Below the pieces are notes generated by a model. The model did no database searches, was not told where the DNA came from, and worked only from the letters and a program-made list of their open reading frames with translations. A program made the position numbers and the translations under genes. A DNA stretch of 64,000 nt from Rhizobium sp. RU20A. Its GTDB lineage: Bacteria; Pseudomonadota; Alphaproteobacteria; Rhizobiales; Rhizobiaceae. Below are positions 43,083 to 53,662 of this stretch, in pieces (position 1 is the stretch's first letter; each line of letters begins with the position of its first letter). The stretch lies in assembly GCF_900155885.1 (NCBI RefSeq), contig NZ_FTMB01000004.1, positions 124,001 to 188,000 on the forward strand, in the 5' to 3' direction.

Positions 43083-44357
43083 ATGGTGCCGGACCCGCCA
43101 GTGCCCGACGCGGCATTGGCCGGCTGGAGCGGATTTTTTGCGAAGACCGGATCACCATTGAATACGGATTTAAATGCACCGCTCGGCGGCCCCCGTAAGC
43201 CGGAAAAGGGCCGGCGGCGCTCCGGTCGCCTCATCGGCGGCGGGTTGATCGGTCTCTGCCTCGTGGGCATTGCTGTCGGTGTGCCGGTCTGGAGCCACCT
43301 TTCCACATCGTCGCTCAGGGCCCCCGTCGTCGAGGCAGCGAAGACCGATGAGGCCGCGACAAATGCCGCTGGAGATCCCGCCCAGGACGTGAAAGCAGGC
43401 ACCCGCGATCCGCGCAGCGGACCACTTTCCGGCGCGACCGTCACTCGTCAGACGATGGAAGACGGCAATGTCGTGACCACCTTTTCTCCGGGGCAGCGGG
43501 CCGGAGACGGTCCCGCCTTCATCGATGTCGGCAACAATCGTCGCCAGGATCCCCGCAGCGCCGGTCTTCCCGATCCGGCGTTGGTCGAGGACACGCCGCA
43601 CGGCCCACTCCCGATCATCGGGCCGGACGGGTTACGGCCCATGGACTTTTACGGCCGCGCCTGGTCGGGTGCTCGTGGGGTTCGCATTGCCATTGTGGTG
43701 GGCGGCCTCGGCCTCAGCCAGACAGGCACGCAACACGCCATCAGCACCCTGCCGGGACCCATCACGCTTGCCTTTGCGGCGTCGGGCAACAGCCTGCAGC
43801 GCTGGGTGCAGCAGGCGCGCCGAGATGGGCACGAGGTGCTTTTGCAATTGCCCATGGAGCCCTTCGACTATCCGCAAAACGATCCGGGACCGCTCACATT
43901 GCTGACCAGTGCGAAGGGCGCACAGCTGACGGGCGACCTCGAAGCCGCTTTGGTGCGGATGGGCAGCTATACGGGTGTGATGAATTATCTCGGCGGCAAG
44001 TTCCTCTCTGACAGCGATGCCCTGGAGACGGTGATCCGCGATGTCAGCGGGCGTGGTCTGCTGTTCCTCGATGATGGCTCCTCTGCCCAGTCGTTGTCTG
44101 GCAAGGTCGCGGGTGCCGTCGGAGCGCCGCATGGCTTTGCGGACCTGACGCTCGATGCCACGCTGGACGAAGGGGCGATCCTGCGCAAGCTGGACGAATT
44201 GGAGCGGATCGCGCGCAAGAACGGCAGCGCGATCGGCGTCGCCTCGGCGTTCGATGAAAGCGTCGCCGCCATTGCGAAATGGAGCGATGAGGCCTCGGGT
44301 CGCGGCATCGAGATTGTCGGCCCCTCTGTGCTGATCGGCGAGCCGCAGCCGCAATGA
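43083..44357 (+). CDS. Divergent polysaccharide deacetylase family protein
   Basis: The protein has an N-terminal cytoplasmic stretch, one transmembrane helix (IGGGLIGLCLVGIAVGVPVW), a Pro/Gly/Asp-rich linker and a C-terminal divergent deacetylase domain with RIAIVVGGLGLSQTGTQHAI, ITLAFAASG, EVLLQLPMEPFDYPQNDPGP and LLFLDDGSS. The family is found next to ctpA in rhizobia and is thought to act on envelope polysaccharide; its enzymatic activity is unproven. The start is uncertain: ATG 43083 is given, but homologues I recall begin with a NTDLNAPLG-like sequence, which would use the TTG at 43158. Confidence 0.85.
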   Translation: MVPDPPVPDAALAGWSGFFAKTGSPLNTDLNAPLGGPRKPEKGRRRSGRLIGGGLIGLCLVGIAVGVPVWSHLSTSSLRAPVVEAAKTDEAATNAAGDPAQDVKAGTRDPRSGPLSGATVTRQTMEDGNVVTTFSPGQRAGDGPAFIDVGNNRRQDPRSAGLPDPALVEDTPHGPLPIIGPDGLRPMDFYGRAWSGARGVRIAIVVGGLGLSQTGTQHAISTLPGPITLAFAASGNSLQRWVQQARRDGHEVLLQLPMEPFDYPQNDPGPLTLLTSAKGAQLTGDLEAALVRMGSYTGVMNYLGGKFLSDSDALETVIRDVSGRGLLFLDDGSSAQSLSGKVAGAVGAPHGFADLTLDATLDEGAILRKLDELERIARKNGSAIGVASAFDESVAAIAKWSDEASGRGIEIVGPSVLIGEPQPQ

Positions 44358-44389
44358 TCCGGCGGATTTTCTTGTGAAGGAGAACCAGG

Positions 44390-44914
44390 ATGAACAAGAA
44401 GACAGTGAAGCGTGCCGAGGATTTGCCCTATCGGCCCTGCGTCGGCGTCATGGTTCTCAATCGCGATGGGCTTGTCTGGGTGGGGCGCCGCCTGTGGGAG
44501 GGCAATAGCGAAGCCGTTCCCGGCACGCCGCAGCTCTGGCAGATGCCGCAGGGCGGCATTGACGAGGGCGAAGATGCGCTGAAGGCGGCGCATCGCGAGC
44601 TTTACGAGGAAACCGGCATGCGCTCGGTCTCGCTGCTGGCGGAAGCGCCGGAGTGGATCACCTATGACCTGCCGGCCGAACTCATCGGCATCGGCCTGAA
44701 GGGCAAGTATCGCGGCCAGAAGCAGCGCTGGTTCGCCTTCCGCTTCGAGGGCGATGATAGCGAGATCGCCATCAACCCGCCGCCGGGTGGTCATACGGCC
44801 GAATTTGACGCCTGGGACTGGAAGGCAATGGCGCTTCTTCCGGGGCTGATCGTGGATTTCAAGCGGCCGGCCTACGAGAAGGTCGTGGCCGCCTTCGGGC
44901 ACCTTGCACCCTGA
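44390..44914 (+). CDS. rppH: RNA pyrophosphohydrolase (Nudix)
   Basis: The 174-residue Nudix protein contains the complete Nudix box [23 protein letters not shown], and flanking [22 protein letters not shown] and WQMPQGG typical of RppH. It removes pyrophosphate from 5' triphosphate ends and triggers mRNA decay. The ATG has a gaaggag ribosome site. Its position after ctpA and the deacetylase gene is conserved in rhizobia, and it is convergent with hutC. Confidence 0.95.
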   Translation: MNKKTVKRAEDLPYRPCVGVMVLNRDGLVWVGRRLWEGNSEAVPGTPQLWQMPQGGIDEGEDALKAAHRELYEETGMRSVSLLAEAPEWITYDLPAELIGIGLKGKYRGQKQRWFAFRFEGDDSEIAINPPPGGHTAEFDAWDWKAMALLPGLIVDFKRPAYEKVVAAFGHLAP

Positions 44915-44954
44915 CGACGTCGGTATGAGCCGCAATCCTTCGCCGGATTCACAC

Positions 44955-45737
44955 TTACTGTGAAGCGGGTGTGAAGCGGGCGATCAGGGCGTGCGTATCG
45001 CCGGGATAGGTCAGGCGAACGCGCGTGATGGGGCCGAGCGCGTTCCACGTCTGGCGCTCCACGACAAGGCAGGCCGCGCCTTTGGGAATGGCAAGACGTT
45101 TGGCAAGGTCCCCGCTGGCAGAGACGGCCTGGATCCGGTGTTCGGCCGTGCTCCAGGGCACTTGCCGCAGCAGCCACTGGCCCGGCGGCGTTCCCGTGAA
45201 ATCGGCATGCAGCGCGTCCGGCACGGCGGCAGCATTGATGAGGCGTTCCTCCACGCAGAAGGGGCGGGGGCCGGCAAAGTGCACGCAGACGAGGTCCATC
45301 ACCTCCGTGCCATCGGCGATATCCATCGCGGCTTGGTCAGGGGCGCCGGAGGTGCGGCGCTCGTGCTTCAGGCATTCGAATCGGTAGGGCAGGCCGAGCG
45401 AGCGGACCTCGGCCTCGATATCGTGAATCTCCAGCACCGCTGACTGCGCGCGGGGCTGGGTAACGAAGGTTCCGGCCTTGCGGTGCCGTTCGATCAGACC
45501 CGACTTCACCAGCTGTGTCATGACCTTGTTCACAGTCATGCGCGAGACGCCGTATTGCTCGGCAAGATCCACTTCGAAGGGCAGGCGAAAGCCAGGCGGC
45601 CATTCACCAGACATGATTCGACCTTCGATTTCACCGAGAATCATCTGGTGGCGCGTGCGTTCGCGCGGAGGTTCTACGTCCGTTGCCTCTGCTCCCAAAC
45701 GCGAGCCCTTCCCGCCATGCATGCTGTTGTCGGTCAC
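44955..45737 (-). CDS. hutC: Histidine utilisation repressor HutC (GntR family)
   Basis: The 260-residue protein has an N-terminal GntR winged-helix (HQMILGEIEGRIMSGEWPPGFRLPFEVDLAEQYGVSRMTVNKVMTQLVKSGLIERHRKAGTFV) and a C-terminal UTRA effector domain. HutC represses hut genes until urocanate binds. The start is the GTG at 45737; an ATG five codons later is an alternative. It is transcribed after hutF on the minus strand with about 97 bases between them, so it is probably autoregulated through the shared hut operator. Confidence 0.94.
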   Translation of the reverse strand: MTDNSMHGGKGSRLGAEATDVEPPRERTRHQMILGEIEGRIMSGEWPPGFRLPFEVDLAEQYGVSRMTVNKVMTQLVKSGLIERHRKAGTFVTQPRAQSAVLEIHDIEAEVRSLGLPYRFECLKHERRTSGAPDQAAMDIADGTEVMDLVCVHFAGPRPFCVEERLINAAAVPDALHADFTGTPPGQWLLRQVPWSTAEHRIQAVSASGDLAKRLAIPKGAACLVVERQTWNALGPITRVRLTYPGDTHALIARFTPASQ

Positions 45738-45834
45738 GCGTCTGTCTTTCTCCGGGCTGTGCCTCTTTTCTTTGTAAGCGCAGGCTGCGCCGACGGAAAA
45801 GCGGGAAATGTGCGGCAGCGGTCTTTGTCAGGCG

Positions 45835-47208
45835 TCACAGGTCCGAAACAAGATTGCGCATGGCCGCGTCGAAGCGGGCGCGGATGGCATCGCGCCGGAT
45901 GTGGTGGCCACCTTCCACCTGCTTTCTGCCGCGCGCCCAGACGCAATCGATGCCGATCGTGCCAGCAAAGACGAGGCTGTCGAGGATGGCCTCCGTGGGC
46001 GTGTAGGGTGCGCGGGAGAGATCGAGCGAAACGAGATCGGCGGGTTGGCCCGGGGCAATGCCGGCGGGAACGACGCGACCGTGCCCGGCGGCGGTTCCGA
46101 GCGCCTGCCCCCCACCGGCAAGAGCTTGGTTGAACAGCCGGTCGCCGGTTGCCTCGCCGGGGGCGGCGATGACGTTTCGGGCGCGGCGCGCGAGGCGCTG
46201 CGAGTATTCGAGTGTGCGCAGTTCCTCGGCCATGGAAATGAGGACATTGGAATCCGATCCGATACCAAACCTCCCGCCGGACGCCAGGAAGGTCGGGGCG
46301 TTAAAAACGCCGTCACCAAGGTTGGCCTCGGTGATCGGGCAAAGGCCCGCGACGGCGCCGCGCGCCGCCATTGCGGTCGTCTCCGTCTCGGTCATGTGGG
46401 TGGCGTGGATGAGGCACCAGCGTTCATCGACCGGGGCATGGTCCAGCAGCCATTCGACGGGGCGCCGGCCGCTCCACGCGATGCAGTCTTCCACCTCCTT
46501 CACCTGTTCGGCCACGTGGATATGAACGGGGCCGGGGCCGACGAGCGGCAGGATGGCGGTCAACTCATCCGGCGTCACGGCCCGCAGGCTGTGGGGCGCG
46601 ATGCCGAGGATAACGCCATCGCGCGGGGCGAGGTGGGCGCGGGCGCCTTCCAGAAGCCGGGCAAAGCCGTCGATGTCGTTGATGAAGCGGCGCTGGCCTT
46701 CGATGGGCGCCGCACCGCCGAAACCGGAATGGGCGTAGAAGACGGGAAGCAGTGTCAGGCCGATCCCTGTCGTTTGGCTTGCTGCGGCGATGCGACCTGC
46801 CATTTCGGCGATATCGGCGAAAGGCCGGCCGTCGATATCATGGTGCAGGTAATGGAATTCGCCGACGCGGGCAAAGCCGGCTTCCAGCATCTCCATGTAG
46901 AGCTGCGCGGCAACGGCTTCGACCTGCTCGGGCGTCATGGAGAGCGCGAAGCGATACATGACGGTGCGCCAGCTCCAGAAACTGTCATCGCCAGGGCCGC
47001 GCCGCTCGGCAAGGCCGGCCATAGCGCGCTGGAAGGCGTGGCTGTGGAGGTTGGCCATGGCCGGGATGACGACGGCATGGCGCTCGTCGCCGGCCTGTGG
47101 CGGCATCCCTGTAACGAGGTCGGTGATCACTCCGTTTTGCACGGTGATGCGCGCATTTTCGGCCCAGCCTGCATCGATCCATGCCCGTTCCACGTGAATC
47201 ACCGTCAT
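45835..47208 (-). CDS. hutF: Formimidoylglutamate deiminase
   Basis: The 457-residue amidohydrolase-fold enzyme contains the metal motif [26 protein letters not shown], and the late [15 protein letters not shown]. It deiminates N-formimidoyl-glutamate to N-formyl-glutamate and ammonia, which commits the locus to the five-step pathway ending with HutG. I chose ATG 47208 with its ggagggcgg ribosome site; longer frames run into the hutI promoter region. It diverges from hutI across the operator palindrome. Confidence 0.95.
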   Translation of the reverse strand: MTVIHVERAWIDAGWAENARITVQNGVITDLVTGMPPQAGDERHAVVIPAMANLHSHAFQRAMAGLAERRGPGDDSFWSWRTVMYRFALSMTPEQVEAVAAQLYMEMLEAGFARVGEFHYLHHDIDGRPFADIAEMAGRIAAASQTTGIGLTLLPVFYAHSGFGGAAPIEGQRRFINDIDGFARLLEGARAHLAPRDGVILGIAPHSLRAVTPDELTAILPLVGPGPVHIHVAEQVKEVEDCIAWSGRRPVEWLLDHAPVDERWCLIHATHMTETETTAMAARGAVAGLCPITEANLGDGVFNAPTFLASGGRFGIGSDSNVLISMAEELRTLEYSQRLARRARNVIAAPGEATGDRLFNQALAGGGQALGTAAGHGRVVPAGIAPGQPADLVSLDLSRAPYTPTEAILDSLVFAGTIGIDCVWARGRKQVEGGHHIRRDAIRARFDAAMRNLVSDL

Positions 47209-47256
47209 GCCGCCCTCCGTCACGGGTTCAAAAATTCGACTTGCGCCGACTGGAAT

Positions 47257-47268
47257 AAGTATATACAT
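47257..47268. promoter_or_regulatory. Candidate HutC operator
   Basis: The palindrome aaGTATATACat has its core GTATATAC at 47259-47266 and lies in the 106-base space between the divergent hutF and hutI starts. HutC of pseudomonads recognises sites with a TGTATATACA-type core, so this matches at the centre. Binding here could repress both directions. Confidence 0.65.
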
Positions 47269-47314
47269 ATTTGATCCGCAGACGGGATGCAAGGTCGATC
47301 TTGGAGGAAGCGGA

Positions 47315-48577
47315 ATGGCAGGCAGGGTTCGCATCTGGCGCAATGCCAACCTCATCACCCTCGATCCGAGCCGCGAGGGACTTGGTCTGATCGAAGACGC
47401 GGTTCTGGCGGTGTCCGGCGAACGGATCGTCCATGTGGGGCCGGACGCCGACCTGCCCACCGATTTTACCGCTCAAGCCGAAAGCGTCGATTGCGGTGGC
47501 CGCTGGATCACCCCCGGTCTGATCGACTGCCACACCCATCTGATCCATTCCGGAAACCGGGCCCGCGAATTCGAAATGCGCCTCGCCGGCGCGTCCTATG
47601 AAGAGATCGCGCGGGCCGGCGGCGGCATCGTGTCCTCGGTCCGGCATGTCAGGGCGGCGAGCGAGGCGGAACTCGTGGCCGAAAGCCTGCCGCGGCTCGA
47701 TGCACTGCTGGCCGAAGGCGTGACGACGGTCGAGATCAAGTCCGGCTATGGGCTGACGGTGGCCGACGAGATCAAGATGCTTGCCGCGGCGCGGCGTCTC
47801 GGGGAGCAGCGTCCGGTCGGGGTGACGACGACCTATCTCGGCGCCCATGCGGTTCCAGCCGAATACAAGGGCCGCAACGGCGCCTTCATCGACGAGATCG
47901 TGCTGCCGGGTCTTGAAGCCGCCCATGCCGCCGGCCTTGTCGATGCCGTCGATGGTTTCTGCGAGGGCATTGCCTTCTCGCCCGCTGAGATGCGCCGCGT
48001 GTTCGACCATGCCGCGGCACATGGTCTGCCCGTCAAGCTGCATGCCGATCAACTCTCCGATCTTGATGGCGCTGCGCTCGCGGCCTCCTATGGCGCCCTG
48101 TCGGCGGATCATCTGGAATACACCAATGCGGCCGGAGCAGCGGCGATGGCCGCAAGCGGCACGGTCGCCGTGCTGTTGCCCGGCGCCTACTACTTCATCC
48201 GCGAGACCAGGAAGCCGCCCGTTGATCTCTTCCGCGCGCACGGCACGGCGATGGCGCTCGCCACGGACTGCAACCCCGGCACCTCGCCGCTGACCTCGCT
48301 GCTGCTGACCATGAACATGGGCGCAACGCTGTTCGGCATGACCGTCGCCGAATGCCTTGCCGGCGTGACGCGCGAGGCGGCGCGGGCCCTCGGGCGCCTT
48401 GACGAGATCGGCACGCTGGAAGTCGGCAAGCGCGCCGATTTCTGCCTGTGGTCGATCCGCGAGCCGGCCGAGCTCGTTTACCGCATGGGGTTCAATCCCC
48501 TGCATGACCGCATCTTTGGCGGCGTCGCCGATCGCGACCGCGCCCTGCCCATCGCGAAGCGAGGAGACATTCGATGA
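47315..48577 (+). CDS. hutI: Imidazolonepropionase
   Basis: The 420-residue amidohydrolase has the metal-binding CHTHLIHSG, the urocanate-pathway motif [18 protein letters not shown] and [14 protein letters not shown], all typical of HutI. It hydrolyses imidazolone-5-propionate to formimidoyl-glutamate. The ATG 47315 has a ggagg site nine bases upstream. It overlaps hutH by four bases and opens the hutIHGUD run. Confidence 0.96.
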   Translation: MAGRVRIWRNANLITLDPSREGLGLIEDAVLAVSGERIVHVGPDADLPTDFTAQAESVDCGGRWITPGLIDCHTHLIHSGNRAREFEMRLAGASYEEIARAGGGIVSSVRHVRAASEAELVAESLPRLDALLAEGVTTVEIKSGYGLTVADEIKMLAAARRLGEQRPVGVTTTYLGAHAVPAEYKGRNGAFIDEIVLPGLEAAHAAGLVDAVDGFCEGIAFSPAEMRRVFDHAAAHGLPVKLHADQLSDLDGAALAASYGALSADHLEYTNAAGAAAMAASGTVAVLLPGAYYFIRETRKPPVDLFRAHGTAMALATDCNPGTSPLTSLLLTMNMGATLFGMTVAECLAGVTREAARALGRLDEIGTLEVGKRADFCLWSIREPAELVYRMGFNPLHDRIFGGVADRDRALPIAKRGDIR

Positions 48578-50109
48578 CCATTACCCTTCATCCCGGCGCC
48601 GTCAGCCTTGCGGATCTCTCCGCCATCTACTGGGAGGGCGAGGCGGCGGTGCTCGATCGCGGATTCGATGCGGGCATCGAGAAGGCGGCGGCGCGCATTG
48701 CCGAGATCGCCGCCGGTAACGAGCCGGTCTACGGCATCAATACCGGCTTCGGAAAGCTGGCCTCGATCAAGATCGATGCAGCCGATACGGCAACGCTGCA
48801 GCGCAATCTCATCCTCTCCCATTGCTGCGGCGTGGGCCAGCCGATGCCTGACACTGTCGTCAGGCTCATCATGGCGCTGAAGCTGATCTCGCTCGGGCGC
48901 GGTGCCTCTGGCGTGCGGCTGGAACTGATCCGGCTGATCGAGGCCATGCTCGAGAAGGGCGTCGTGCCCGTCATTCCCGAAAAAGGCTCGGTCGGCGCGT
49001 CCGGCGATCTTGCGCCGCTCGCGCATCTCGCCGCGGTGATGATGGGGGAGGCTGAGGCCTTCTTCGCCGGCGAACGACTGCCGGGCCGTGTTGCTCTTGA
49101 GCAGGCCGGGTTGACGCCGGTCGTGCTGGCGGCGAAGGAAGGGTTGGCGCTGATCAATGGCACCCAGGCCTCCACGGCGCTGGCGCTGGCCGGCCTTTTC
49201 CGCGCCCATCGCGGGCTCGTCTCGGCGCTGGTGACCGGCGCTCTGTCCACCGATGCGGCCATGGGTTCGTCCGCACCGTTTACCGCCGACATCCACACGC
49301 TGCGCGGCCATCGCGGCCAGATCGACACGGCTGCGGCGCTGCGCCGCCTCTTGGAAGGGTCAGTGATCCGCGAGAGCCACTTGCAGGGCGACGAGCGCGT
49401 TCAGGATCCCTACTGCCTGCGCTGCCAGCCGCAGGTGGATGGCGCTTGCCTTGATGTGCTGCGCATGGCGGCGCGCACGCTGGAGATCGAGGCCAATGCG
49501 GTCACCGACAATCCGCTGGTGCTCTCGGACAATTCCGTCGTCTCGGGCGGCAATTTCCACGCCGAACCCGTGGCCTTTGCGGCCGACCAGATCGCCATCG
49601 CCGTCTGCGAGATCGGCGCGATCGCCCAGCGCCGCATCGCGCTCCTCGTCGATCCCGCGCTCTCCTATGGATTGCCTGCCTTCCTTGCGAAGAAGCCGGG
49701 CCTGAATTCCGGCCTGATGATTGCGGAGGTCACCTCTGCCGCCCTGATGAGCGAAAACAAGCAGATGGCGCACCCGGCCTCGGTGGATTCCACACCCACC
49801 TCCGCCAATCAGGAGGACCATGTTTCCATGGCCTGCCACGGCGCGCGGCGCCTGCTCGCCATGACCGAAAACCTCTTCGCCATTCTCGGCATCGAGGCGC
49901 TGGCCGGAGCGCAGGGCGTAGAACTGCGCGCGCCGCTGGTGACGAGCCCGGCGCTTTCGAAAGCGATCGCGGCGCTGCGCGCCGTGGTGCCGACGCTCGA
50001 CGAGGACCGCTACATGGCCCCGGATCTCGCGGCTGCCACGACGCTGGTTTCCTCCGGCGGGCTCATTGCGGCGGTTGCCGAGGGCATTCTGCCGGGGCTG
50101 GAGGCGTGA
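48574..50109 (+). CDS. hutH: Histidine ammonia-lyase (histidase)
   Basis: The 511-residue enzyme has the MIO-forming triad Ala142-Ser143-Gly144 in [14 protein letters not shown], plus [11 protein letters not shown] and [12 protein letters not shown]. It removes ammonia from histidine to make urocanate, the inducer that releases HutC. The length and all hallmark motifs are normal. The stop is followed one base later by the hutG start. Confidence 0.97.
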   Translation: MTITLHPGAVSLADLSAIYWEGEAAVLDRGFDAGIEKAAARIAEIAAGNEPVYGINTGFGKLASIKIDAADTATLQRNLILSHCCGVGQPMPDTVVRLIMALKLISLGRGASGVRLELIRLIEAMLEKGVVPVIPEKGSVGASGDLAPLAHLAAVMMGEAEAFFAGERLPGRVALEQAGLTPVVLAAKEGLALINGTQASTALALAGLFRAHRGLVSALVTGALSTDAAMGSSAPFTADIHTLRGHRGQIDTAAALRRLLEGSVIRESHLQGDERVQDPYCLRCQPQVDGACLDVLRMAARTLEIEANAVTDNPLVLSDNSVVSGGNFHAEPVAFAADQIAIAVCEIGAIAQRRIALLVDPALSYGLPAFLAKKPGLNSGLMIAEVTSAALMSENKQMAHPASVDSTPTSANQEDHVSMACHGARRLLAMTENLFAILGIEALAGAQGVELRAPLVTSPALSKAIAALRAVVPTLDEDRYMAPDLAAATTLVSSGGLIAAVAEGILPGLEA

Positions 50110-50110
50110 G

Positions 50111-50923
50111 ATGACCGCGCCATTCGAGCTCCGTAAGGGCACCTCGCCGATCATTCTCGGCCTGCCGCATACCGGCACCCATGTTCCCGCCGACATCCAT
50201 GCGCGGCTGAACGACAATGGCCGGCTGCTGGCCGATACGGACTGGCATATCGAGCGGCTCTATGACGGGCTGCTGCCGGATGTGACGGTCGTGCGGGCCA
50301 CCTTCCACCGCTATGTCATCGACGCCAACCGCGATCCGGCCGGCGTCAGCCTCTATCCGGGTCAGAACACGACGGGGCTGGTGCCGCTCACCGATTTCGA
50401 CGGCGCGCCGATCTGGAAAGCCGGGGCCGAGCCGACCGAGAGCGATGTGGCGGTGCGGCTTGCCGCCTTCCACGCGCCCTATCACGCCGCGCTGGCGGCG
50501 GAGGTGGCGCGCGTGAAAGCCATCCACGGCGTGGCCGTCGTCTATGACTGCCACTCGATCCGCTCGCAGATCCCCTTCCTCTTCGAAGGCCGCCTGCCGG
50601 ATTTCAACATCGGCACGAATGGCGGGCAGACCTGCGATCCGGCGCTGGAGGCCGACGCGCTTGCCGCCGTGGCTGCGGCGGAGGGCTATAGCCATGTGCT
50701 GAACGGCCGCTTCAAGGGTGGCTGGACGACGCGCCACTACGGCCAGCCGGAGACGGGCGTGCACGCCATCCAGATGGAACTGGCGCAGGCGACCCACCTC
50801 GTCACCGAGGCCCCGCTCTTTGCCTATGACACGACCAAGGCCGCGCGGCTGCGCGGCACCCTGCAAACCCTTCTGAAGCGCCTGGAGGATACCGCGCTTC
50901 GTCTCTGTTCCGCGAAAGGATGA
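50111..50923 (+). CDS. hutG: N-formylglutamate deformylase
   Basis: The 270-residue protein contains [34 protein letters not shown] and [13 protein letters not shown], the hallmarks of N-formylglutamate amidohydrolases, and not the arginase-like motifs of the other HutG type. It releases formate and glutamate, matching the presence of HutF. ATG 50111 follows the hutH stop directly. The end overlaps or abuts hutU. Confidence 0.96.
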   Translation: MTAPFELRKGTSPIILGLPHTGTHVPADIHARLNDNGRLLADTDWHIERLYDGLLPDVTVVRATFHRYVIDANRDPAGVSLYPGQNTTGLVPLTDFDGAPIWKAGAEPTESDVAVRLAAFHAPYHAALAAEVARVKAIHGVAVVYDCHSIRSQIPFLFEGRLPDFNIGTNGGQTCDPALEADALAAVAAAEGYSHVLNGRFKGGWTTRHYGQPETGVHAIQMELAQATHLVTEAPLFAYDTTKAARLRGTLQTLLKRLEDTALRLCSAKG

Positions 50924-50928
50924 TCCCG

Positions 50929-52614
50929 ATGAGCAATCCCCGCCACAACACCCGCGACGTTCGCGCCCCGCAGGGCACCACGCTCAACGCCAAGAGCTGG
51001 ATGACGGAAGCGCCGCTGCGCATGCTGATGAACAATCTCGACCCCGATGTCGCCGAGCGCCCGCACGAGCTGGTCGTCTATGGTGGCATCGGCCGCGCGG
51101 CCCGCACCTGGGACGATTTCGACCGCATCGTCGCGACGCTCAAGGATCTGACGGAAGAGGAAACGCTGATCGTGCAGTCCGGCAAGCCTGTCGGCGTTTT
51201 CCGCACCCACAAGGATGCGCCGCGCGTGCTGATCGCCAATTCCAACCTCGTGCCGCACTGGGCCACATGGGACCATTTCAACGAGCTGGATAAGAAAGGC
51301 CTTGCCATGTACGGCCAGATGACGGCCGGCTCCTGGATCTATATCGGCACGCAGGGCATCGTGCAGGGCACCTACGAGACCTTTGTGGAGGCCGGCCGCC
51401 AGCATTACGGAGGCAATCTCACGGGCAAGTGGATCCTGACCGGCGGTCTCGGTGGCATGGGTGGAGCGCAGCCGCTCGCCGCCGTCATGGCCGGCGCCTG
51501 CTGCCTCGCCGTCGAATGCGATGAGACCCGCGTCGATTTCCGCCTGCGCACCCGCTATGTGGACGCCAAGGCGCACACGCTGGACGAGGCGCTTGCCATG
51601 ATCGATGTGTGGACCAAGGCGGGCGAGGCAAAGTCGGTCGGCCTCATCGGCAATGCCGCCGACATCTTCCCCGAGCTCGTGGCCCGCATGAAGGCCGGTG
51701 GCCCGCGCCCTGATATCGTCACCGACCAGACCTCGGCCCACGACCCCATCCACGGCTACCTGCCCTCCGGCTGGAGCGTCGCCGAATGGCGCGCCAAGCA
51801 GGAAAGCGATCCTAAGGCCGTGGAAGCGGCGGCGCGCGCCTCGATGAAGGTGCATGTGGAGGCAATGGTCGATTTCTGGAATGCCGGCGTGCCGACGCTC
51901 GATTACGGCAATAATATTCGCCAGGTGGCCCGGGAAGAGGGCTTCGAGAACGCCTTCGCCTTCCCCGGTTTCGTGCCGGCCTATATCCGCCCGCTGTTCT
52001 GCCGCGGCATCGGCCCCTTTCGCTGGGCGGCGCTCTCCGGCGATCCGGAAGACATCTACAAGACCGACGCGAAGGTGAAGGAGCTGCTGCCCGACAACAC
52101 GCATCTGCACACCTGGCTCGACATGGCGCGCGAGCGCATCGCGTTCCAGGGCCTGCCGGCGCGGATCTGCTGGGTCGGCCTTGGCGATCGGCACAAGCTG
52201 GGCCTCGCCTTCAACGAGATGGTGCGCAAGGGCGAGCTGAAGGCGCCGGTGGTGATCGGCCGCGACCATCTCGATTCCGGCTCCGTCGCCTCGCCGAACC
52301 GCGAGACGGAAGCGATGAAGGACGGTTCGGACGCCGTTTCCGACTGGCCGCTGCTGAACGCGCTGCTGAACTGCGCCTCCGGCGCCACCTGGGTGTCGCT
52401 GCACCACGGCGGCGGGGTCGGCATGGGCTTTTCGCAGCATTCGGGCATGGTGATCTGCGCCGACGGCACCGATGATGCGGCGCGCCGGCTGGAGCGGGTG
52501 CTGTGGAACGATCCGGCGACCGGCGTGATGCGCCATGCCGATGCCGGCTACGAGATCGCGCTCGACTGCGCCAAGGACAAGGGCCTGCGCCTGCCCGGCA
52601 TTCTCGGCAATTGA
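50929..52614 (+). CDS. hutU: Urocanate hydratase
   Basis: The protein, about 561 residues, has the NAD-binding glycine-rich region [22 protein letters not shown] and DQTSAHDP, and [20 protein letters not shown] near the C-terminus. It hydrates urocanate to imidazolone-propionate with tightly bound NAD. I chose the ATG 50929 (family start MSNPRHN) preceded by aaagga; an ATG three codons earlier overlaps the hutG stop and would also be possible. Confidence 0.97.
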   Translation: MSNPRHNTRDVRAPQGTTLNAKSWMTEAPLRMLMNNLDPDVAERPHELVVYGGIGRAARTWDDFDRIVATLKDLTEEETLIVQSGKPVGVFRTHKDAPRVLIANSNLVPHWATWDHFNELDKKGLAMYGQMTAGSWIYIGTQGIVQGTYETFVEAGRQHYGGNLTGKWILTGGLGGMGGAQPLAAVMAGACCLAVECDETRVDFRLRTRYVDAKAHTLDEALAMIDVWTKAGEAKSVGLIGNAADIFPELVARMKAGGPRPDIVTDQTSAHDPIHGYLPSGWSVAEWRAKQESDPKAVEAAARASMKVHVEAMVDFWNAGVPTLDYGNNIRQVAREEGFENAFAFPGFVPAYIRPLFCRGIGPFRWAALSGDPEDIYKTDAKVKELLPDNTHLHTWLDMARERIAFQGLPARICWVGLGDRHKLGLAFNEMVRKGELKAPVVIGRDHLDSGSVASPNRETEAMKDGSDAVSDWPLLNALLNCASGATWVSLHHGGGVGMGFSQHSGMVICADGTDDAARRLERVLWNDPATGVMRHADAGYEIALDCAKDKGLRLPGILGN

Positions 52615-52623
52615 GGGCAGGGC

Positions 52624-53187
52624 ATGCGCATTATTCGCCGCGCCGATTACCGGCGCATGCCGTGGAAGAATGGCGGCGGTCTCACCGAAGAGATCGCCGG
52701 CGATCCGCCCGGTGCCGATATGGATGGGTTCGACTGGCGGCTCAGCATCGCGCATGTGGCGGCTGACGGTCCGTTCTCGCGCTTTCCCGACATCGACCGC
52801 AGTATCGCCGTGCTCTCCGGCGGTAGCATGGGTCTGACGGTGGAGGGCGACGAGGAGATAGCGCTGCTGGAAGCGGGAGCGCCCTTCGCCTTTGACGGTG
52901 GGGCGGCGGTGGTGAGCCGCCTCTTTGCAGGGCCGACCATCGACCTCAACATCATGACCCGGCGCGGACGGTTGAAGCACCGGATGCAGCGGATCGTGCT
53001 GCCGGCGGGCGGCGAAGTTTCTGGCGCTGAAGCCGGAACGCTGCTTGTGGCGACGGCCGCTTTCGATGTTGGCGTCGAAGGCATGCCGACAGAGGTGGCG
53101 GTGTTCGATACGGTGCAGTTGGATGGCGGCGAGCGTGTCGGGGCGAGGGCCGAGGCGGCGGTGATACGGATTGACCTCTACCGTTGA
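52624..53187 (+). CDS. hutD: HutD family protein
   Basis: The 187-residue cupin-fold protein begins MRIIRRADYRRMPWKNGGGLTEEI and contains SRFPDIDRSIAVLSGG and DLNIMTRRG, as in HutD. HutD is not a catabolic enzyme. Work in Pseudomonas suggests that it limits excess hut expression, perhaps by binding urocanate-pathway metabolites. It ends the hutIHGUD operon nine bases after hutU. Confidence 0.93.
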   Translation: MRIIRRADYRRMPWKNGGGLTEEIAGDPPGADMDGFDWRLSIAHVAADGPFSRFPDIDRSIAVLSGGSMGLTVEGDEEIALLEAGAPFAFDGGAAVVSRLFAGPTIDLNIMTRRGRLKHRMQRIVLPAGGEVSGAEAGTLLVATAAFDVGVEGMPTEVAVFDTVQLDGGERVGARAEAAVIRIDLYR

Positions 53188-53662
53188 GCAAGCGCCTGTC
53201 CGGCAAAAGCGCGCCAGTGGCTGAGCGCATGTCCGGGTGACATGGATTCGCTGAAGATGCTGACCGATCTGGTTCTACGCAGTCCGGGCCCAAGAATGCT
53301 AACGCACTTTTGCCGACCGTTATCTATCGCCCGGACAGGATGAAACGACGAGACAGGGCGCTTCCTGTGACCGGCTCTTACCGCAGATGCCAGGGCGTTC
53401 GCGCCACCCTTGCGGCCGGGCGCTGCGTGGCAGATGATTGCTAACCGGCCAAATATTCCCGTGGATGGCCTGCTTTCCGGATTCCGTCGCCTGCAGCCAG
53501 ATCGTAGCTGGTAAAGCCGTACCGTGTGGGCGCGTGGGCTCTAGGTGCGGGCCTGCTGCGACCGGCGGCCATCTGCATCGGATGCGATTCGTCCTCGCGC
53601 GATGGAGTCTTGTGGAAACCGCCCGTGCTTCGGCCCGATAGCCTGCGATCCATCGCCTGCTC
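53188..53662. other. 475-base unassigned stretch between hutD and dnaE2
   Basis: Two operons converge here. Several frames are open (for example 53441-53653 on the minus strand, 70 residues, starting ten bases after the dnaE2 stop), but none shows a family motif or a good ribosome site. I see no strong terminator hairpin with a T-tract, no tRNA and no repeat. A degraded gene remnant is possible but cannot be supported by sequence alone. Confidence 0.5.

Noticed and set aside
50824-52980. 718-codon minus-strand frame over hutU
   Set aside because: Antisense to urocanate hydratase; the apparent length reflects high third-position GC, not coding.
53441-53653. 70-codon minus-strand frame directly after dnaE2
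   Set aside because: No convincing ribosome site and no family resemblance; listed only as part of the unassigned gap.
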